DNA of 33,288 bases from Saprospiraceae bacterium (GCA_016787345.1 JAEUUU010000100.1:1-33288), one strand, 5' to 3'. Counted from the first letter of the stretch, positions 8,838-17,177 are shown. Made by a program: numbers and translations. Notes: generated from the letters alone by a model not told the origin.

Positions 8838-10220
8838 ATGACCAACAGTTTTCTTCTTCAAATCCTGCGCGCCATCGACCCTTCGGAGCATGGCGCGGTA
8901 CGGCGTTTTCTGCAATCGCCCTTTTTCAACCGCAGAAGCGACGTCATTCAACTCTTTGATTTGCTGGTCAAATCGCCCGAACCGCCCGGGCGGGAAGCGC
9001 TTTTTGCGGCCTTGTACCCCGGCCGGCCTTTTCACAACCTGACCCTCAACCACACTTTTTCCTACCTCACCGAACGCCTCGAACAATACCTTGCCCTTGT
9101 AGAAATGCAACGCGACGGACAAACCGAACGCCTGTACCGCGTGCGGGCTTTCCGGCGGCGCGGATTGTCGCAACTCTTCGAACGCGACGCGCATTTACTG
9201 GAAAAATCGCACCTCGAATCGCCCCAGCGGCACGCCGGCTGGCACCTTTTCCACTATCTTTTGCAAAATGAAATTTTCAGCCACCGCATCGTTCAACGCC
9301 GCGAAGGCGCCACCAACCTCTCGGCCGCCAGCGATGCCCTGAGTCAGTTTTTTCTGCTCGACAACCTGCGCTGGGCCTGTACGGCCGAATCGTTGCGTTC
9401 CGTCGGCGGCGAAACGTACAGCCCGCCCCTGGCCGATGCCGTGCAGCAACTCGCCGAATCCTGCCCGCCCGATGACAACCCTTCTCTCGCCCTGCTTTAC
9501 CAAAGCTGGCGCGTGCTGCGCGACCCGGAAGACCGCGATGCATTCCATCTGCTGGAACAATTGCTGCTCGGCCATCCCGATATTTTCCCGCCGGCCGAAA
9601 GCCGCGATATCCACATGGCAGCGATCAATTTTTGTATCCGCCGCCAAAACCGCGGCGAACGCGATTACGCCCGCACCGCCCTCGAACTGTACCGGCGCGC
9701 CCTCGAACGCGGTATTTTGCATGAAAATGGCGTGCTGCCCACCTATACCTACAACAATATCCATCTGCTCGCCCAGGTGACCGGCGAGACCAACTGGGCC
9801 CAGAACTTCCTCGAACAATACCGCGAAGCCCTGCCGCCCGGCGACCGCGACAACATCTACCGCTACAACCTGGCTATTTTCTACTACCGCGCTGCCGACT
9901 ATGGCCACGCGCTCGAATTGTTGCGCACCCTCGATTTCCCGGAGGTATTCATGGCCCTCGACGTGCGCCGCATGCTGCTCAAAAGCTACTACGAACTGGG
10001 CGAATGGCTTTCCCTGGCTTCTTTGCTCGATAGCTTCTCCGCTTTTCTTCGCCGCCAGAAAACCCTGGGTTATCACCGCGAAAGCTACCGCAACCTGATC
10101 CGTTTCACCCAAAAACTGGCCAAACGCGGCCCTACATCCGCCCTGGCCGGACAGATCAAAGCCTGTCCGGCCGTGGCAGAAAGAGAGTGGCTGCTGGGCA
10201 AAATAAAAGGAAAGGGTTAA
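8838..10220 (+). CDS. Conserved hypothetical protein, helical-repeat-like, 460 aa
   Basis: This is a cytoplasmic protein with no signal peptide or membrane segment. It is almost entirely predicted helix and rich in Leu, Arg, Tyr and Ala, with pieces resembling TPR-type helix pairs (YARTALELYRRALERGILHE, NLAIFYYRAADYGHALELLR, RMLLKSYYELGEWLSLASLL). The N-terminus (LLQILRAIDPSEHGAVRRFL, SPFFNRRSDVIQLFDLL) looks like the conserved start of a Bacteroidota-specific family, but I cannot assign a function. It is divergent from the 958-aa T9SS gene, with 155 bp between them. Its stop overlaps the stop of the convergent 935-aa T9SS gene by 4 bp (shared TTAA). Protein-protein scaffolding is a guess based on the TPR-like appearance. 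Confidence 0.85.
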   Translation: MTNSFLLQILRAIDPSEHGAVRRFLQSPFFNRRSDVIQLFDLLVKSPEPPGREALFAALYPGRPFHNLTLNHTFSYLTERLEQYLALVEMQRDGQTERLYRVRAFRRRGLSQLFERDAHLLEKSHLESPQRHAGWHLFHYLLQNEIFSHRIVQRREGATNLSAASDALSQFFLLDNLRWACTAESLRSVGGETYSPPLADAVQQLAESCPPDDNPSLALLYQSWRVLRDPEDRDAFHLLEQLLLGHPDIFPPAESRDIHMAAINFCIRRQNRGERDYARTALELYRRALERGILHENGVLPTYTYNNIHLLAQVTGETNWAQNFLEQYREALPPGDRDNIYRYNLAIFYYRAADYGHALELLRTLDFPEVFMALDVRRMLLKSYYELGEWLSLASLLDSFSAFLRRQKTLGYHRESYRNLIRFTQKLAKRGPTSALAGQIKACPAVAEREWLLGKIKGKG

Positions 10221-13024
10221 CGTGACAACAACAGTCGACCGCTGCTCACCCCCTTTCCCTGCACTACGATGCGATAACCGTACACCCCGGCCGGCAAAGC
10301 CGGTATGACGGCGACCACGCGATTGTCCTGTACCCGGCTTTCGAGCGCCAGTCGGCCGGTCATGTCGCGCAGTTCAAACCAGGCGTCTTCCAACTCGGGG
10401 CCTTCGAGCGACAAGATGGCACCGCCGGCAACAGGATTGGGGAACACCCGCCAGACCGACGTTTGGGCTACTTCGCTGCGTTCGTGCGCGGGGCGCGGAT
10501 TGTTGTCGGCCGTAACCGGGCAGCCGAAGGTGTTGAGGTGGGTTTCCAGATAGGCGCCCGTGCTCAGGCGAACGGCGGCATTGATGTAGTCGACATCCGT
10601 CTGGGGTGGAAGCGCATAGCGGAACACATCGGATTCGCCCAGGGCAATGCCGGCCGCCTGCGGCTTGAAACGCACGCTGTACATGGGTGAATAATTGGGG
10701 TTGCGCACCAGATAAGTCCGCCCCGAAGGCGCCGTATAAATAGCATTGTTGGCAGGGGCGTAGGCAGACACGCCGTCGGGCACCTCCAGGTACACGAATT
10801 GCAGGGCCGCCGAGCAATTATTGACCACCCGGACGCGGTAAGCGCGGTTTTGGGCGGCGTCCTGCTGGATACCCAACAATTCGAAACGCAGACACCCGAT
10901 CGTTTTTACGTCGCAGGGTTCTTCATCGCTGGTCACATTAACCGTAAAACAACAGCTCGCTGAATTGCCGCAGGCATCGTCAGCGCGGTAGCACACAACC
11001 GTCTGACCCAGGGGAAATTCCGAACCGCTGGCAATCCCGGAAACAAGCGTTGTATTCAACCCCGGACAGGGACAACCGGAATCCGCAAACGGCAGATCGT
11101 ATTCGGCTACTGCCGTGTTGGCGCCGCTGGCCGTTGCAACAGTCAGGTCGGCCGGGCAACTCAGACTGATCGTATTCGGCTGGTTATCGCTGAGCCACTG
11201 GATCACGTAAGTCGCCAGGGTATCGCAATCGTCGCCTGCGCCCGGCAATACCAACTCAACGACACCCGGCTGGTTGTAAACCGTCCCTTGCAGGGTCACC
11301 GTTTCGCCCGGACAAATCCGAAGCGTATCCTGCACCGAAGCCTGCGGCAGCCACTCGATCACGTAAGTCGCCAGGGTATCGCAATCGTCGCCAGTACCCG
11401 ACCAAACCAGTTCCACGACGCCCGGCTGGTTGTAAACCGTCCCTTGCAGGGTCACCGTTTCGCCCGGACAAATCCGAAGCGTATCCTGTATCGAAACCTG
11501 CGGCAGCCACTCGATGGTATAGGTGGCCAGTGTATCGCAGTCGTCGCTGGCGGTAGGCAGCCCCACGACAACCGTGCCGGGCTGACTGTACGTCGCACCG
11601 CCCAGCACAACACTTTCGCCGGGGCACAGGTACAGAGTTTCCTGAATGGTCGGCGCCGTGCCGTACACACAAACATCCATATTTGTGAATACAGCCGCTT
11701 CTACCATCGGCTCCGGCTCAATACGCGATTCGGCAAAATTGATCGCCGTAGGCAGGTAAGCCATCAGGGTATCTGCCAGATCGGCAACCTGCGGGTCAGG
11801 CCACTGAGAGGAGCAACAGTCGGACATATACCCGGCCGGGTCGGTTTTGGCGACAAAAAAGCCGTAGGGCTCCAGCGGAGCATTTTTGATGCCTCCGATA
11901 GCCACCCAGCCGCCATCGGCAGTGTGTTGAACCTTGTTAAAATGACTGAATTCTCCTCCGCTGAAACGGCGGTTCCAAAGCGGTTGTCCGTCATCAACAT
12001 CGAGTTTGAACAGGGCGGCGCCTTCGTCAAAATCAACACTGTTATTCGTCAGGCGAAAATTCAGATAAATATTCAACATCGCCCCGCCGTCGGCGTCGAC
12101 ATCCAGATAGCCCCAATTGTGCTGCCAGCTGGGCACACGGTAGGTTTTCGACCAAAGCACCTCTCCGTCGGTAGTCGTTTTTTGCACCCAGGCATAGGAA
12201 GGGTTAACAACAAACGTGCTATAAGGAATCGACCAGCCCGCCATGATCAGGTGCCCGTCGGCAGTGGGGCGGATGCTGTTTAACACTTCGTACTCTTGCG
12301 CATAATACCGGAACGACTTGACGAGCGCGCCAGTTTCGAGGTCCAGGGCAGCCCATACGCCTTCTACTTTTTCCGCAAAAAGGTCGGCTTGCCCGCTGCC
12401 GCAGCCATAAATCAACCCGTCTTTGACGAATTGCATATTGAGCGTATTGTAGCGATTAACAAACGGAATGGTGCTCCACAGGGTATTCCCGTCGTTGTCG
12501 ATCCTGGCAACAAAGCCCCGGGTCGTTTGGGCGGAATTCGTGATGCGCAAGCCCGACACGATGTAGCCATCGTCGATCGGGATGATGTTGAACCCAAGGG
12601 TCAGAAAGCCGTTCTGGCCGATGGTTTTGTTCCAGAGGTGGTTGCCGTTCTCGTCGACACGTACGATCCAGCAATTCCCAGAGCCGGCGCCGGCGCCGCT
12701 GGCGGAACCGACGGCAATAAATCCGCCGCCGTTGGCGGGTCGGGCGGCGCGAAATTCGTCGGTACCATAACTGTTGTAGCGGCGTTGCCAGATCACCTCG
12801 CCGTTGAGGTCGGTCCGGATCAGAACGCCGTCCGACTGTGAAGCGCCAGGCTCGGTGGTCGAGCCCGCCAGCAGGTAACCGTCGGGTAGCTCGGTGACGT
12901 CATAAGGGCGCGTGTCGGTGCTGTCGGCAAGTATTTTTTGGAAAGTGGGGGTCTGGGCATTCAGAAAGCCGCAGAGGAAGAAAAGAAGGATCGCCGGGAT
13001 ATGGCGGGATTGAAAAACAGGCAT
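10217..13024 (-). CDS. Large secreted T9SS type A cargo protein with HYR-like domain and 52-aa tandem repeats
   Basis: This 935-aa exported protein has a signal peptide (about 1-24, ending GFLNAQ). An N-terminal beta-propeller-like region (about 30-400) carries units such as GEVIWQRRYN, GNHLWNKTI, GNTLWSTI and GEVLWSKTYR. Three 52-residue repeats follow (about 455-610), each with CPGE, QPG and DDCDTLATY. Next is an HYR-like domain (about 615-705: SCPADLTV, FPLGQTVVCYRADDACGNSA). Another beta domain and a type A T9SS signal come last (WRVFPNPVAGGAILSLEGPE, LPAGVYGYRIVV, basic end). The two repeats nearest the C-terminus are nearly identical in DNA, pointing to recent duplication. A surface-exposed or secreted role is inferred from T9SS; the ligand is unknown. 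Confidence 0.86.
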   Translation of the reverse strand: MPVFQSRHIPAILLFFLCGFLNAQTPTFQKILADSTDTRPYDVTELPDGYLLAGSTTEPGASQSDGVLIRTDLNGEVIWQRRYNSYGTDEFRAARPANGGGFIAVGSASGAGAGSGNCWIVRVDENGNHLWNKTIGQNGFLTLGFNIIPIDDGYIVSGLRITNSAQTTRGFVARIDNDGNTLWSTIPFVNRYNTLNMQFVKDGLIYGCGSGQADLFAEKVEGVWAALDLETGALVKSFRYYAQEYEVLNSIRPTADGHLIMAGWSIPYSTFVVNPSYAWVQKTTTDGEVLWSKTYRVPSWQHNWGYLDVDADGGAMLNIYLNFRLTNNSVDFDEGAALFKLDVDDGQPLWNRRFSGGEFSHFNKVQHTADGGWVAIGGIKNAPLEPYGFFVAKTDPAGYMSDCCSSQWPDPQVADLADTLMAYLPTAINFAESRIEPEPMVEAAVFTNMDVCVYGTAPTIQETLYLCPGESVVLGGATYSQPGTVVVGLPTASDDCDTLATYTIEWLPQVSIQDTLRICPGETVTLQGTVYNQPGVVELVWSGTGDDCDTLATYVIEWLPQASVQDTLRICPGETVTLQGTVYNQPGVVELVLPGAGDDCDTLATYVIQWLSDNQPNTISLSCPADLTVATASGANTAVAEYDLPFADSGCPCPGLNTTLVSGIASGSEFPLGQTVVCYRADDACGNSASCCFTVNVTSDEEPCDVKTIGCLRFELLGIQQDAAQNRAYRVRVVNNCSAALQFVYLEVPDGVSAYAPANNAIYTAPSGRTYLVRNPNYSPMYSVRFKPQAAGIALGESDVFRYALPPQTDVDYINAAVRLSTGAYLETHLNTFGCPVTADNNPRPAHERSEVAQTSVWRVFPNPVAGGAILSLEGPELEDAWFELRDMTGRLALESRVQDNRVVAVIPALPAGVYGYRIVVQGKGVSSGRLLLSR
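11193..11660 (-). repeat. Three in-frame 156-bp tandem repeats inside the 935-aa T9SS gene
   Basis: Units of about 156 bp (52 codons) lie end to end. The two at lower coordinates share long identical blocks, including the stretch encoding CPGETVTLQGTVYNQPGVVE and the stretch encoding DDCDTLATYVI. The third, closest to the N-terminus of the protein, has diverged (CPGESVVLGGATYSQPG). Unit number could change by slippage or recombination without breaking the frame. Confidence 0.85.
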
Positions 13025-13140
13025 TTTTTAGAACAGTAAAAGGTGATTGGGAAGGCGGGATGAAAATAGAGCGATTAGGTCTTTACTAACCGCTTGTTGT
13101 CACATTATCCAGGATATGTGTCACGTGAGCAATTTGTTAA

Positions 13141-13425
13141 TGCACGCAGAGGGGTTTGAATTTCACGCAGAGCATACAAAGGGAATTTTTTATTGCACGC
13201 AGAGACGCGGAGGCACAGAGCGCCGGTATGTCATGATTTCTTTCTTTGCGCGCTTTGCTCCTTTGCGTACTTCGCGTGAAACTCATACCCCTCTGCGCCT
13301 CTGCGCCTCTGCGTCTCTGCGTGCAATAAAAAATCTCATGAGAAACGCCGCCTTTGCGCGCTCTGCTCCTTTGCGTGCTCCGCGTGAAACTCATACCCCT
13401 CCGCGGCTCTGCGTGCAATAAAAAG
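13141..13425. repeat. Intergenic CGCAGAG-type repeat cluster
   Basis: The 457-bp gap between the 935-aa T9SS gene and glutamine synthetase holds no credible gene. It contains two direct copies of a repeat (13244-13333 and 13352-13425) sharing the order CTTTGCGCGCT, GCTCCTTTGCGT, CGCGTGAAACTCATACCCCT, CTCTGCGTGCAATAAAAA. Part of the same sequence is present in inverted orientation at 13141-13207. Positions 13186-13207 and 13312-13333 are a perfect 22-bp inverted repeat. Small frames through it translate the repeat (Arg/Ser/Leu/Thr) and are not real genes. Confidence 0.85.
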
Positions 13426-13454
13426 CCCCCTGTACAAAACAATGTGCAAGGGGC
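13417..13454 (-). terminator. Rho-independent terminator of glutamine synthetase
   Basis: On the minus strand the stem GCCCCTTGCACA / TGTACAGGGGGC (12 bp with one G-U pair and one mismatch, 6-nt loop) is followed by TTTTTATT. It lies about 30 bp after the glutamine synthetase stop codon. The T tract merges with the edge of the neighbouring intergenic repeat. Confidence 0.85.
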
Positions 13455-13481
13455 GGATATCATACCGTAAAACAGTGCTTA

Positions 13482-15674
13482 TCAGCGCACGAACAACAGT
13501 TCGCGGTACTTCACCAGCGGCCAGTACTGATCATCGACCACGGCTTCCAGATCGTCGACCGCGGCGCGGATGGCCTCCATTTGCGGTCTGACCTGATGAC
13601 AGAAAATATCGGCTTCGGCGCGGATGTCACCGGCATTGTGCGCGTTGTCATAAGCCGTTTGCATGGCTTTCAGGCCTGCATTGATGGCTTCGACGTCGGC
13701 GACGATGCGTTTGAGCAGGTCTACCTGCAGGCGGGCCGACTGTACCATGTCGATCGAGCGCAGGGCGCTGATGTTGTTGGCCAGTTCGGTCTGGTAACGC
13801 AATACGGCGGGCAGCACCTGCGATACGACCAGTTCTTCCAGCGATTTCGCCTCGATGTCGAGTTTGGTGCAGTAGGCGTGCAGTTGCACGTTGTAAAAAG
13901 CATCGAGTTCGGTGGCATTCATGACCCCCGATTTGCCGAATAAATCGATGCCCAGCGGCTGCGCCAGCACGTCGAGCGCCTCGGGCGTCGTGGCAAAGTT
14001 GTTGAGGCCGCGGCTGGCGGCTTCTTCTTTCCACTCATCCGAATAATTGTTGCCTTCGAAAAGAATGGGTTTCGACTTGCGGATGTAGTTTTTGAGCACC
14101 ATCAGGATAGCCTCCTCTTTATCGGTGCCTTTGGCCGTGAGCTTGTCGACGTCGCGTTTGAACTCCATGAGTTGCAGGCCCATCATGGCATTCATGACGG
14201 CCATCGGGCCGGCGCAGTTTTGGGAGGAGCCTACCGCGCGGATTTCGAACTTGTTGCCTGTGAAAGCGAACGGCGAGGTGCGGTTGCGGTCGGTGTTGTC
14301 GAGTTCGAGGTTGGGCAGTTTGGAGATCAGGTCGATGGCGCGTTTGACGGCGGCGTCGTCGGTTTTTTTGCCGTTGGCAATCTGGCCCAGCAGTTTGAAC
14401 ATGGCCTCGCCGATAAACACCGAAATGATCGCCGGCGGGGCTTCGTTGGCGCCCAGACGGTGGTCGTTGCCGGCATGGGCAATGCTGGCGCGCAGCACGT
14501 CGGCGTATTTGTACACCGCCATGATGGTATTGACGAAGAAAGTCAGGAAGCGGAGGTTTTTGCTGGGTTCCTTGCCTGGCGAAAGCAGGTTGACGCCGGT
14601 ATTGGTGCCCATGCTCCAGTTGTTGTGTTTACCCGAGCCGTTGACGCCTGCAAAGGGTTTTTCATGGAACAGCACGCGCAGTTTGTGACGGCGGGCGACG
14701 CGCTCCATCACGTCCATCAGCAATTGGTTGTGGTCGACGGCCACGTTGATTTCTTCAAAAATCGGCGCCACTTCGTACTGGGCGGGGGCCACCTCGTTGT
14801 GGCGGGTGCGCACCGGGATACCGAGTTTGTGGCTTTCCGTTTCGAGGTCGCGCATAAAGTGGTACACGCGCTCCGGAATCGATCCGAAATAGTGGTCTTC
14901 CAATTGCTGGTGTTTGCTGGCCGGGCGACCGAGCAGGGTACGGCCGGTCATCACGAGGTCGGGGCGGGCATTGAACAACGCCTCATCAACCACGAAGTAT
15001 TCCTGTTCCCAACCCAGGGTGGCGGTCACCTTGGTCACATTGGCATCGAACAGTTGGCATACCGGTACGGCCGCTTTGTCGAGCAATGCCTGGGAACGGA
15101 GCAGCGGCAGTTTGTAGTCCTGCGCTTCGCCGCCGTAGGTCACGAAAATGGTCGGGATGCAAAGGGTTTTGCCGTCGCCGACTTCGATGATAAAAGCCGG
15201 GCTGCTGGGGTCCCAAACCGTGTAGCCGCGCGCTTCGAAAGTGCTGCGCAGGCCGCCGGAAGGGAACGACGAACCGTCGGGCTCCTGTTGCACCAGCGCC
15301 GAGCCGGTAAACTCCTCGATCACCCGGCCGTCGTGGGTCATGGTGAAAAAGGAGTCGTGTTTTTCGGCGGTTTTGCCCGTGAGCGGCTGAAACCAGTGGG
15401 CAAAGTGCGTGCAGCCTTTGTCCTGTGCCCATTCTTTCATGCCGGCAGCCACCGTGTCGGCTACCTCGCGACTCAGCTTCTGACCGCTCTGGGTGGCGGC
15501 TTTTACCATGAGGTAGGCATTCTCGGGCAGGTATTTTTTCATTGCCTCTTCGTGAAAGACGTTTTCACCGAAATACGACGCAATGGTTTCGCCATGCGAC
15601 TCACCGAGATCGAGCGGAAGGGATTCCAGGCGGTTCTCGATGGTCTGGAGGGCTTGAAAACGAGTTGTGGACAT
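13482..15674 (-). CDS. glnN: Glutamine synthetase type III
   Basis: This 730-aa enzyme makes glutamine from glutamate, ammonia and ATP, and is the main ammonium-assimilating form in many Bacteroidota. The length (about 720-730) and sequence are those of the large GSIII class, not the 450-470 aa GSI. Visible motifs are GWEQEYFVVD with the metal-binding Glu (about 224-233), RHNEVAPAQYEVAPIFEE (about 300), the nucleotide/glutamate loop VNGSGKHNNWSMGTNTG (about 340-356), and NRTSPFAFTGNKFEIRAVGS (about 462-481). The C-terminal region is the long helical GSIII extension. It begins MSTTRFQALQTIENR and is monocistronic, with a terminator at its 3' end. A promoter on the opposite strand lies in its upstream region (15750-15778). 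Confidence 0.97.
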   Translation of the reverse strand: MSTTRFQALQTIENRLESLPLDLGESHGETIASYFGENVFHEEAMKKYLPENAYLMVKAATQSGQKLSREVADTVAAGMKEWAQDKGCTHFAHWFQPLTGKTAEKHDSFFTMTHDGRVIEEFTGSALVQQEPDGSSFPSGGLRSTFEARGYTVWDPSSPAFIIEVGDGKTLCIPTIFVTYGGEAQDYKLPLLRSQALLDKAAVPVCQLFDANVTKVTATLGWEQEYFVVDEALFNARPDLVMTGRTLLGRPASKHQQLEDHYFGSIPERVYHFMRDLETESHKLGIPVRTRHNEVAPAQYEVAPIFEEINVAVDHNQLLMDVMERVARRHKLRVLFHEKPFAGVNGSGKHNNWSMGTNTGVNLLSPGKEPSKNLRFLTFFVNTIMAVYKYADVLRASIAHAGNDHRLGANEAPPAIISVFIGEAMFKLLGQIANGKKTDDAAVKRAIDLISKLPNLELDNTDRNRTSPFAFTGNKFEIRAVGSSQNCAGPMAVMNAMMGLQLMEFKRDVDKLTAKGTDKEEAILMVLKNYIRKSKPILFEGNNYSDEWKEEAASRGLNNFATTPEALDVLAQPLGIDLFGKSGVMNATELDAFYNVQLHAYCTKLDIEAKSLEELVVSQVLPAVLRYQTELANNISALRSIDMVQSARLQVDLLKRIVADVEAINAGLKAMQTAYDNAHNAGDIRAEADIFCHQVRPQMEAIRAAVDDLEAVVDDQYWPLVKYRELLFVR

Positions 15675-15749
15675 AGTCTGTCTTGATTTGTTATAAAAGT
15701 TGGATGCGGAAGGTTCGTTCAGCGAAAAAAGGTCCTAAAAGAGGCTCCA

Positions 15750-15778
15750 TTTGCGAAAAACAGATAAAATTATCTTTG
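15750..15778 (+). promoter_or_regulatory. Orphan Bacteroidota promoter on the plus strand
   Basis: TTTG at 15750-15753, a 17-bp spacer and TATCTTTG at 15771-15778 match both halves of the TTTG / TANNTTTG promoter. The -7 box overlaps an inverted repeat (AGATAA at 15762-15767 and TTATCT at 15770-15775) that could be an operator. No convincing plus-strand gene follows before 17 kb. The predicted transcript starts near 15785, running away from glutamine synthetase. Confidence 0.5.
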
Positions 15779-15784
15779 TTAAAG

Positions 15785-15878
15785 AGTTTTTGGGCGACCA
15801 AAACCTTATTTCGACGCAAAAATAAGTGCGTTTTCAGCGAAAAAGTGCGCGCTTGCCAGATTTTTTATTTTTTACCAA
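15785..15878 (+). ncRNA. Candidate small RNA downstream of the orphan promoter
   Basis: About 90 nt follow the plus-strand promoter. They contain a short stem (ACGCA / TGCGT around an 8-nt loop, near 15814-15831) and a region pairing AGCG with CGCT, then two T-rich runs (TTTTTTATTTTTT at about 15861-15873) that could end transcription. No plausible ORF is present: the open frame at 15683-15937 starts before the promoter and is Lys/Arg/Cys-rich. This is only a candidate. Confidence 0.25.
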
Positions 15879-15881
15879 AAG

Positions 15882-15932
15882 AAAAAGCCCCCCCAACGAC
15901 TTTTCGTGGAGAGGCCATCCCAAAAACCAATT
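15882..15932 (-). terminator. Terminator-like dispersed repeat, copy 1
   Basis: On the minus strand a conserved lead GGTTTTTGGGATGGCC is followed by a hairpin (CCACGA / TCGTTGG core, outer GCCTCTCC with a G run) and CTTTTTC. It lies downstream of the PorP/SprF gene and probably ends that transcription unit, about 175 bp past its stop. A second copy with the same flanks is at 33148-33202. Confidence 0.55.
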
Positions 15933-16105
15933 GTTAAAGACATCTATTTCTTATAGGCTTCGTGCCGGAACCTTTTTGTACGAGGTTGATAAAGGTTTAT
16001 AGGGTTTATAAGGGTTGATGCGACCGTCTGTCGCCGCATACGAAGTCCCTGTACGCCGGGCATGCGCCGGCATAGGCATAGGGAACAATACGGATCAGGT
16101 GTGTT
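15933..16105. other. Intergenic remainder between terminator repeat and PorP/SprF gene
   Basis: The whole 15675-16105 gap holds the orphan promoter, the candidate small RNA, the terminator-like repeat, a nonamer-like array (15982-16020) and small inverted repeats, including GCGAC / GTCGC near 16020-16035 and CGCCGG / CCGGC near 16055-16075. No gene is supported here. Confidence 0.6.
15982..16020. repeat. Short tandem array of GGTTGAT/GGTTTAT units, array 1
   Basis: Four consecutive 9-10 bp units alternate between GGTTGAT and GGTTTAT cores, downstream of the PorP/SprF gene. They belong to the same family as the arrays near 17.1-17.2 kb. Confidence 0.8.
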
Positions 16106-17071
16106 TTACTTGTAAATCTCCGTTGCTTCGGGAGCGGGTTTCGGCGCTTTGCGGTCGAGGGCAAACGCCACGCTCAGTTCGTGCGAACCGGAGTTGTACT
16201 GCTGGAAATTGCCGAACGACACGTCGTAGGAGTAGTACAGTTGGGCGCCTTTGTATTTCGTGCCGATGAGGCAGGTCACCATCGAATTGCTCGATTGCGG
16301 ACGGAATGTGAGACCGCCGATGAGCTTGTCGTCGAGGAAACGACCCTGCACGTTGAAGTCGATCTGGTAAGGCACGTCGCGCACGTTGCGCAGGGCCAGC
16401 GAGGGAATAATCTTGAAGTTTTGGCTTTCCACGTTCAGAATATAGCCCATCTGGAAGATGTAGAACTGGAAGAGGCCACCGTTATTGTTGGTATTGTTTC
16501 CGCCGCTGTTCGAGGTCGGGATTTCGTCGAGTCGGGCGCGAATGGTGTTGGGCAAAGAGAGGCCTGCGAAAAAGCGTTCGTCGTACATAACAAATGCGCC
16601 TACCGAGGCATCGAAAAAGCGTTGACCTTCCACGGCGCCTTCGAGCACTTCGTCGTTGGGGTCGAGCACCGGGGTGGGTTCGAGCAGGTCGCCGTTGGCG
16701 TTGCGGCGCAGGAATTCGGTCGACAAGCCGAGACCGATCTGGGCCTTCTGGATACGGAAACGGAACGCGTAGTTGAGTTGCAGGCGCAGGGTATTCACCG
16801 AGCCGGCTTTTTCACTGAACAAACCACCGCCGAGGGCCAGTTTGTCGCCCACCGGGCCGTTGTACATAAAGGTGTAGGTGGAAGGAGAGCCCGGGAAACC
16901 CGCCCAGGTGCGGCGGGCATTGAGCAGAAACTCGTGCTTGTCCTGGAAGCCGGTATAACCGGGATTGATCAGCACCGGGAAAAGTTGGTATTGGGCGTAA
17001 ACGGCGGGCTCCTGAGCGAATGCAAACAAAGCAGAGAACCCGAATATGAGGGTAAAGAGTACCTTTTTCAT
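16106..17071 (-). CDS. PorP/SprF family outer-membrane protein
   Basis: This 321-aa protein has a signal peptide (1-19, ending FAFAQ) and then the PorP/SprF signature: YAQYQLFPVLINPGYTGFQD, then RRTWAGFPGSPSTYTFMYNG, LALGGGLFSEKAG and the alternating beta-barrel pattern to the end. In Flavobacterium, SprF is an outer-membrane protein needed to deliver or retain the SprB adhesin. Type B (CHU_C) T9SS cargo is commonly encoded next to a PorP/SprF partner, as here, where the 1617-aa type B protein is 167 bp upstream on the same strand. I place the start at 17071 (MKKVLFTLIFGF). The longer frame to 17206 only adds translated repeat (INPINPINLINLYQP). Confidence 0.93.
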   Translation of the reverse strand: MKKVLFTLIFGFSALFAFAQEPAVYAQYQLFPVLINPGYTGFQDKHEFLLNARRTWAGFPGSPSTYTFMYNGPVGDKLALGGGLFSEKAGSVNTLRLQLNYAFRFRIQKAQIGLGLSTEFLRRNANGDLLEPTPVLDPNDEVLEGAVEGQRFFDASVGAFVMYDERFFAGLSLPNTIRARLDEIPTSNSGGNNTNNNGGLFQFYIFQMGYILNVESQNFKIIPSLALRNVRDVPYQIDFNVQGRFLDDKLIGGLTFRPQSSNSMVTCLIGTKYKGAQLYYSYDVSFGNFQQYNSGSHELSVAFALDRKAPKPAPEATEIYK

Positions 17072-17117
17072 TGTTGTAACCGATGATTGGGAATGATGGA
17101 AATGGACAGGCTTTTTT

Positions 17118-17177
17118 AAGGGTTGATGAGGTTGATAAAGGTTTATGAGGTTTATGGGATTGATAGGGTTTATGGTT
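17118..17177. repeat. Short tandem array of GGTTGAT/GGTTTAT units, array 2
   Basis: About six units of 9-10 bp (GGTTGATGA, GGTTGATAA, GGTTTATGA, GGTTTATGG, GATTGATAG, GGTTTATGG) lie between the type B giant protein gene and the PorP/SprF gene. Array 3, 22 bp away, has the same units in the opposite orientation. Confidence 0.85.

Noticed and set aside
13047-13463. Small open frames (plus 13047-13421, minus 13137-13463) in the intergenic repeat
   Set aside because: They consist of the CGCAGAG-type repeat read in frame, with repeated SLRAIKN and TRSTQRS peptides, and have no start context or homology that I recognise.
15683-15937. 84-codon plus-strand frame upstream of glutamine synthetase
   Set aside because: It starts upstream of the only promoter, runs through T-rich DNA and the terminator-like repeat, and is Lys/Arg/Cys-rich without any motif.
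15982-16020. Short tandem arrays as a CRISPR array
   Set aside because: The units are 8-10 bp without 25-40 bp spacers, and no cas gene is present. The same applies to the arrays near 17.1, 32.3, 32.9 and 33.1 kb.
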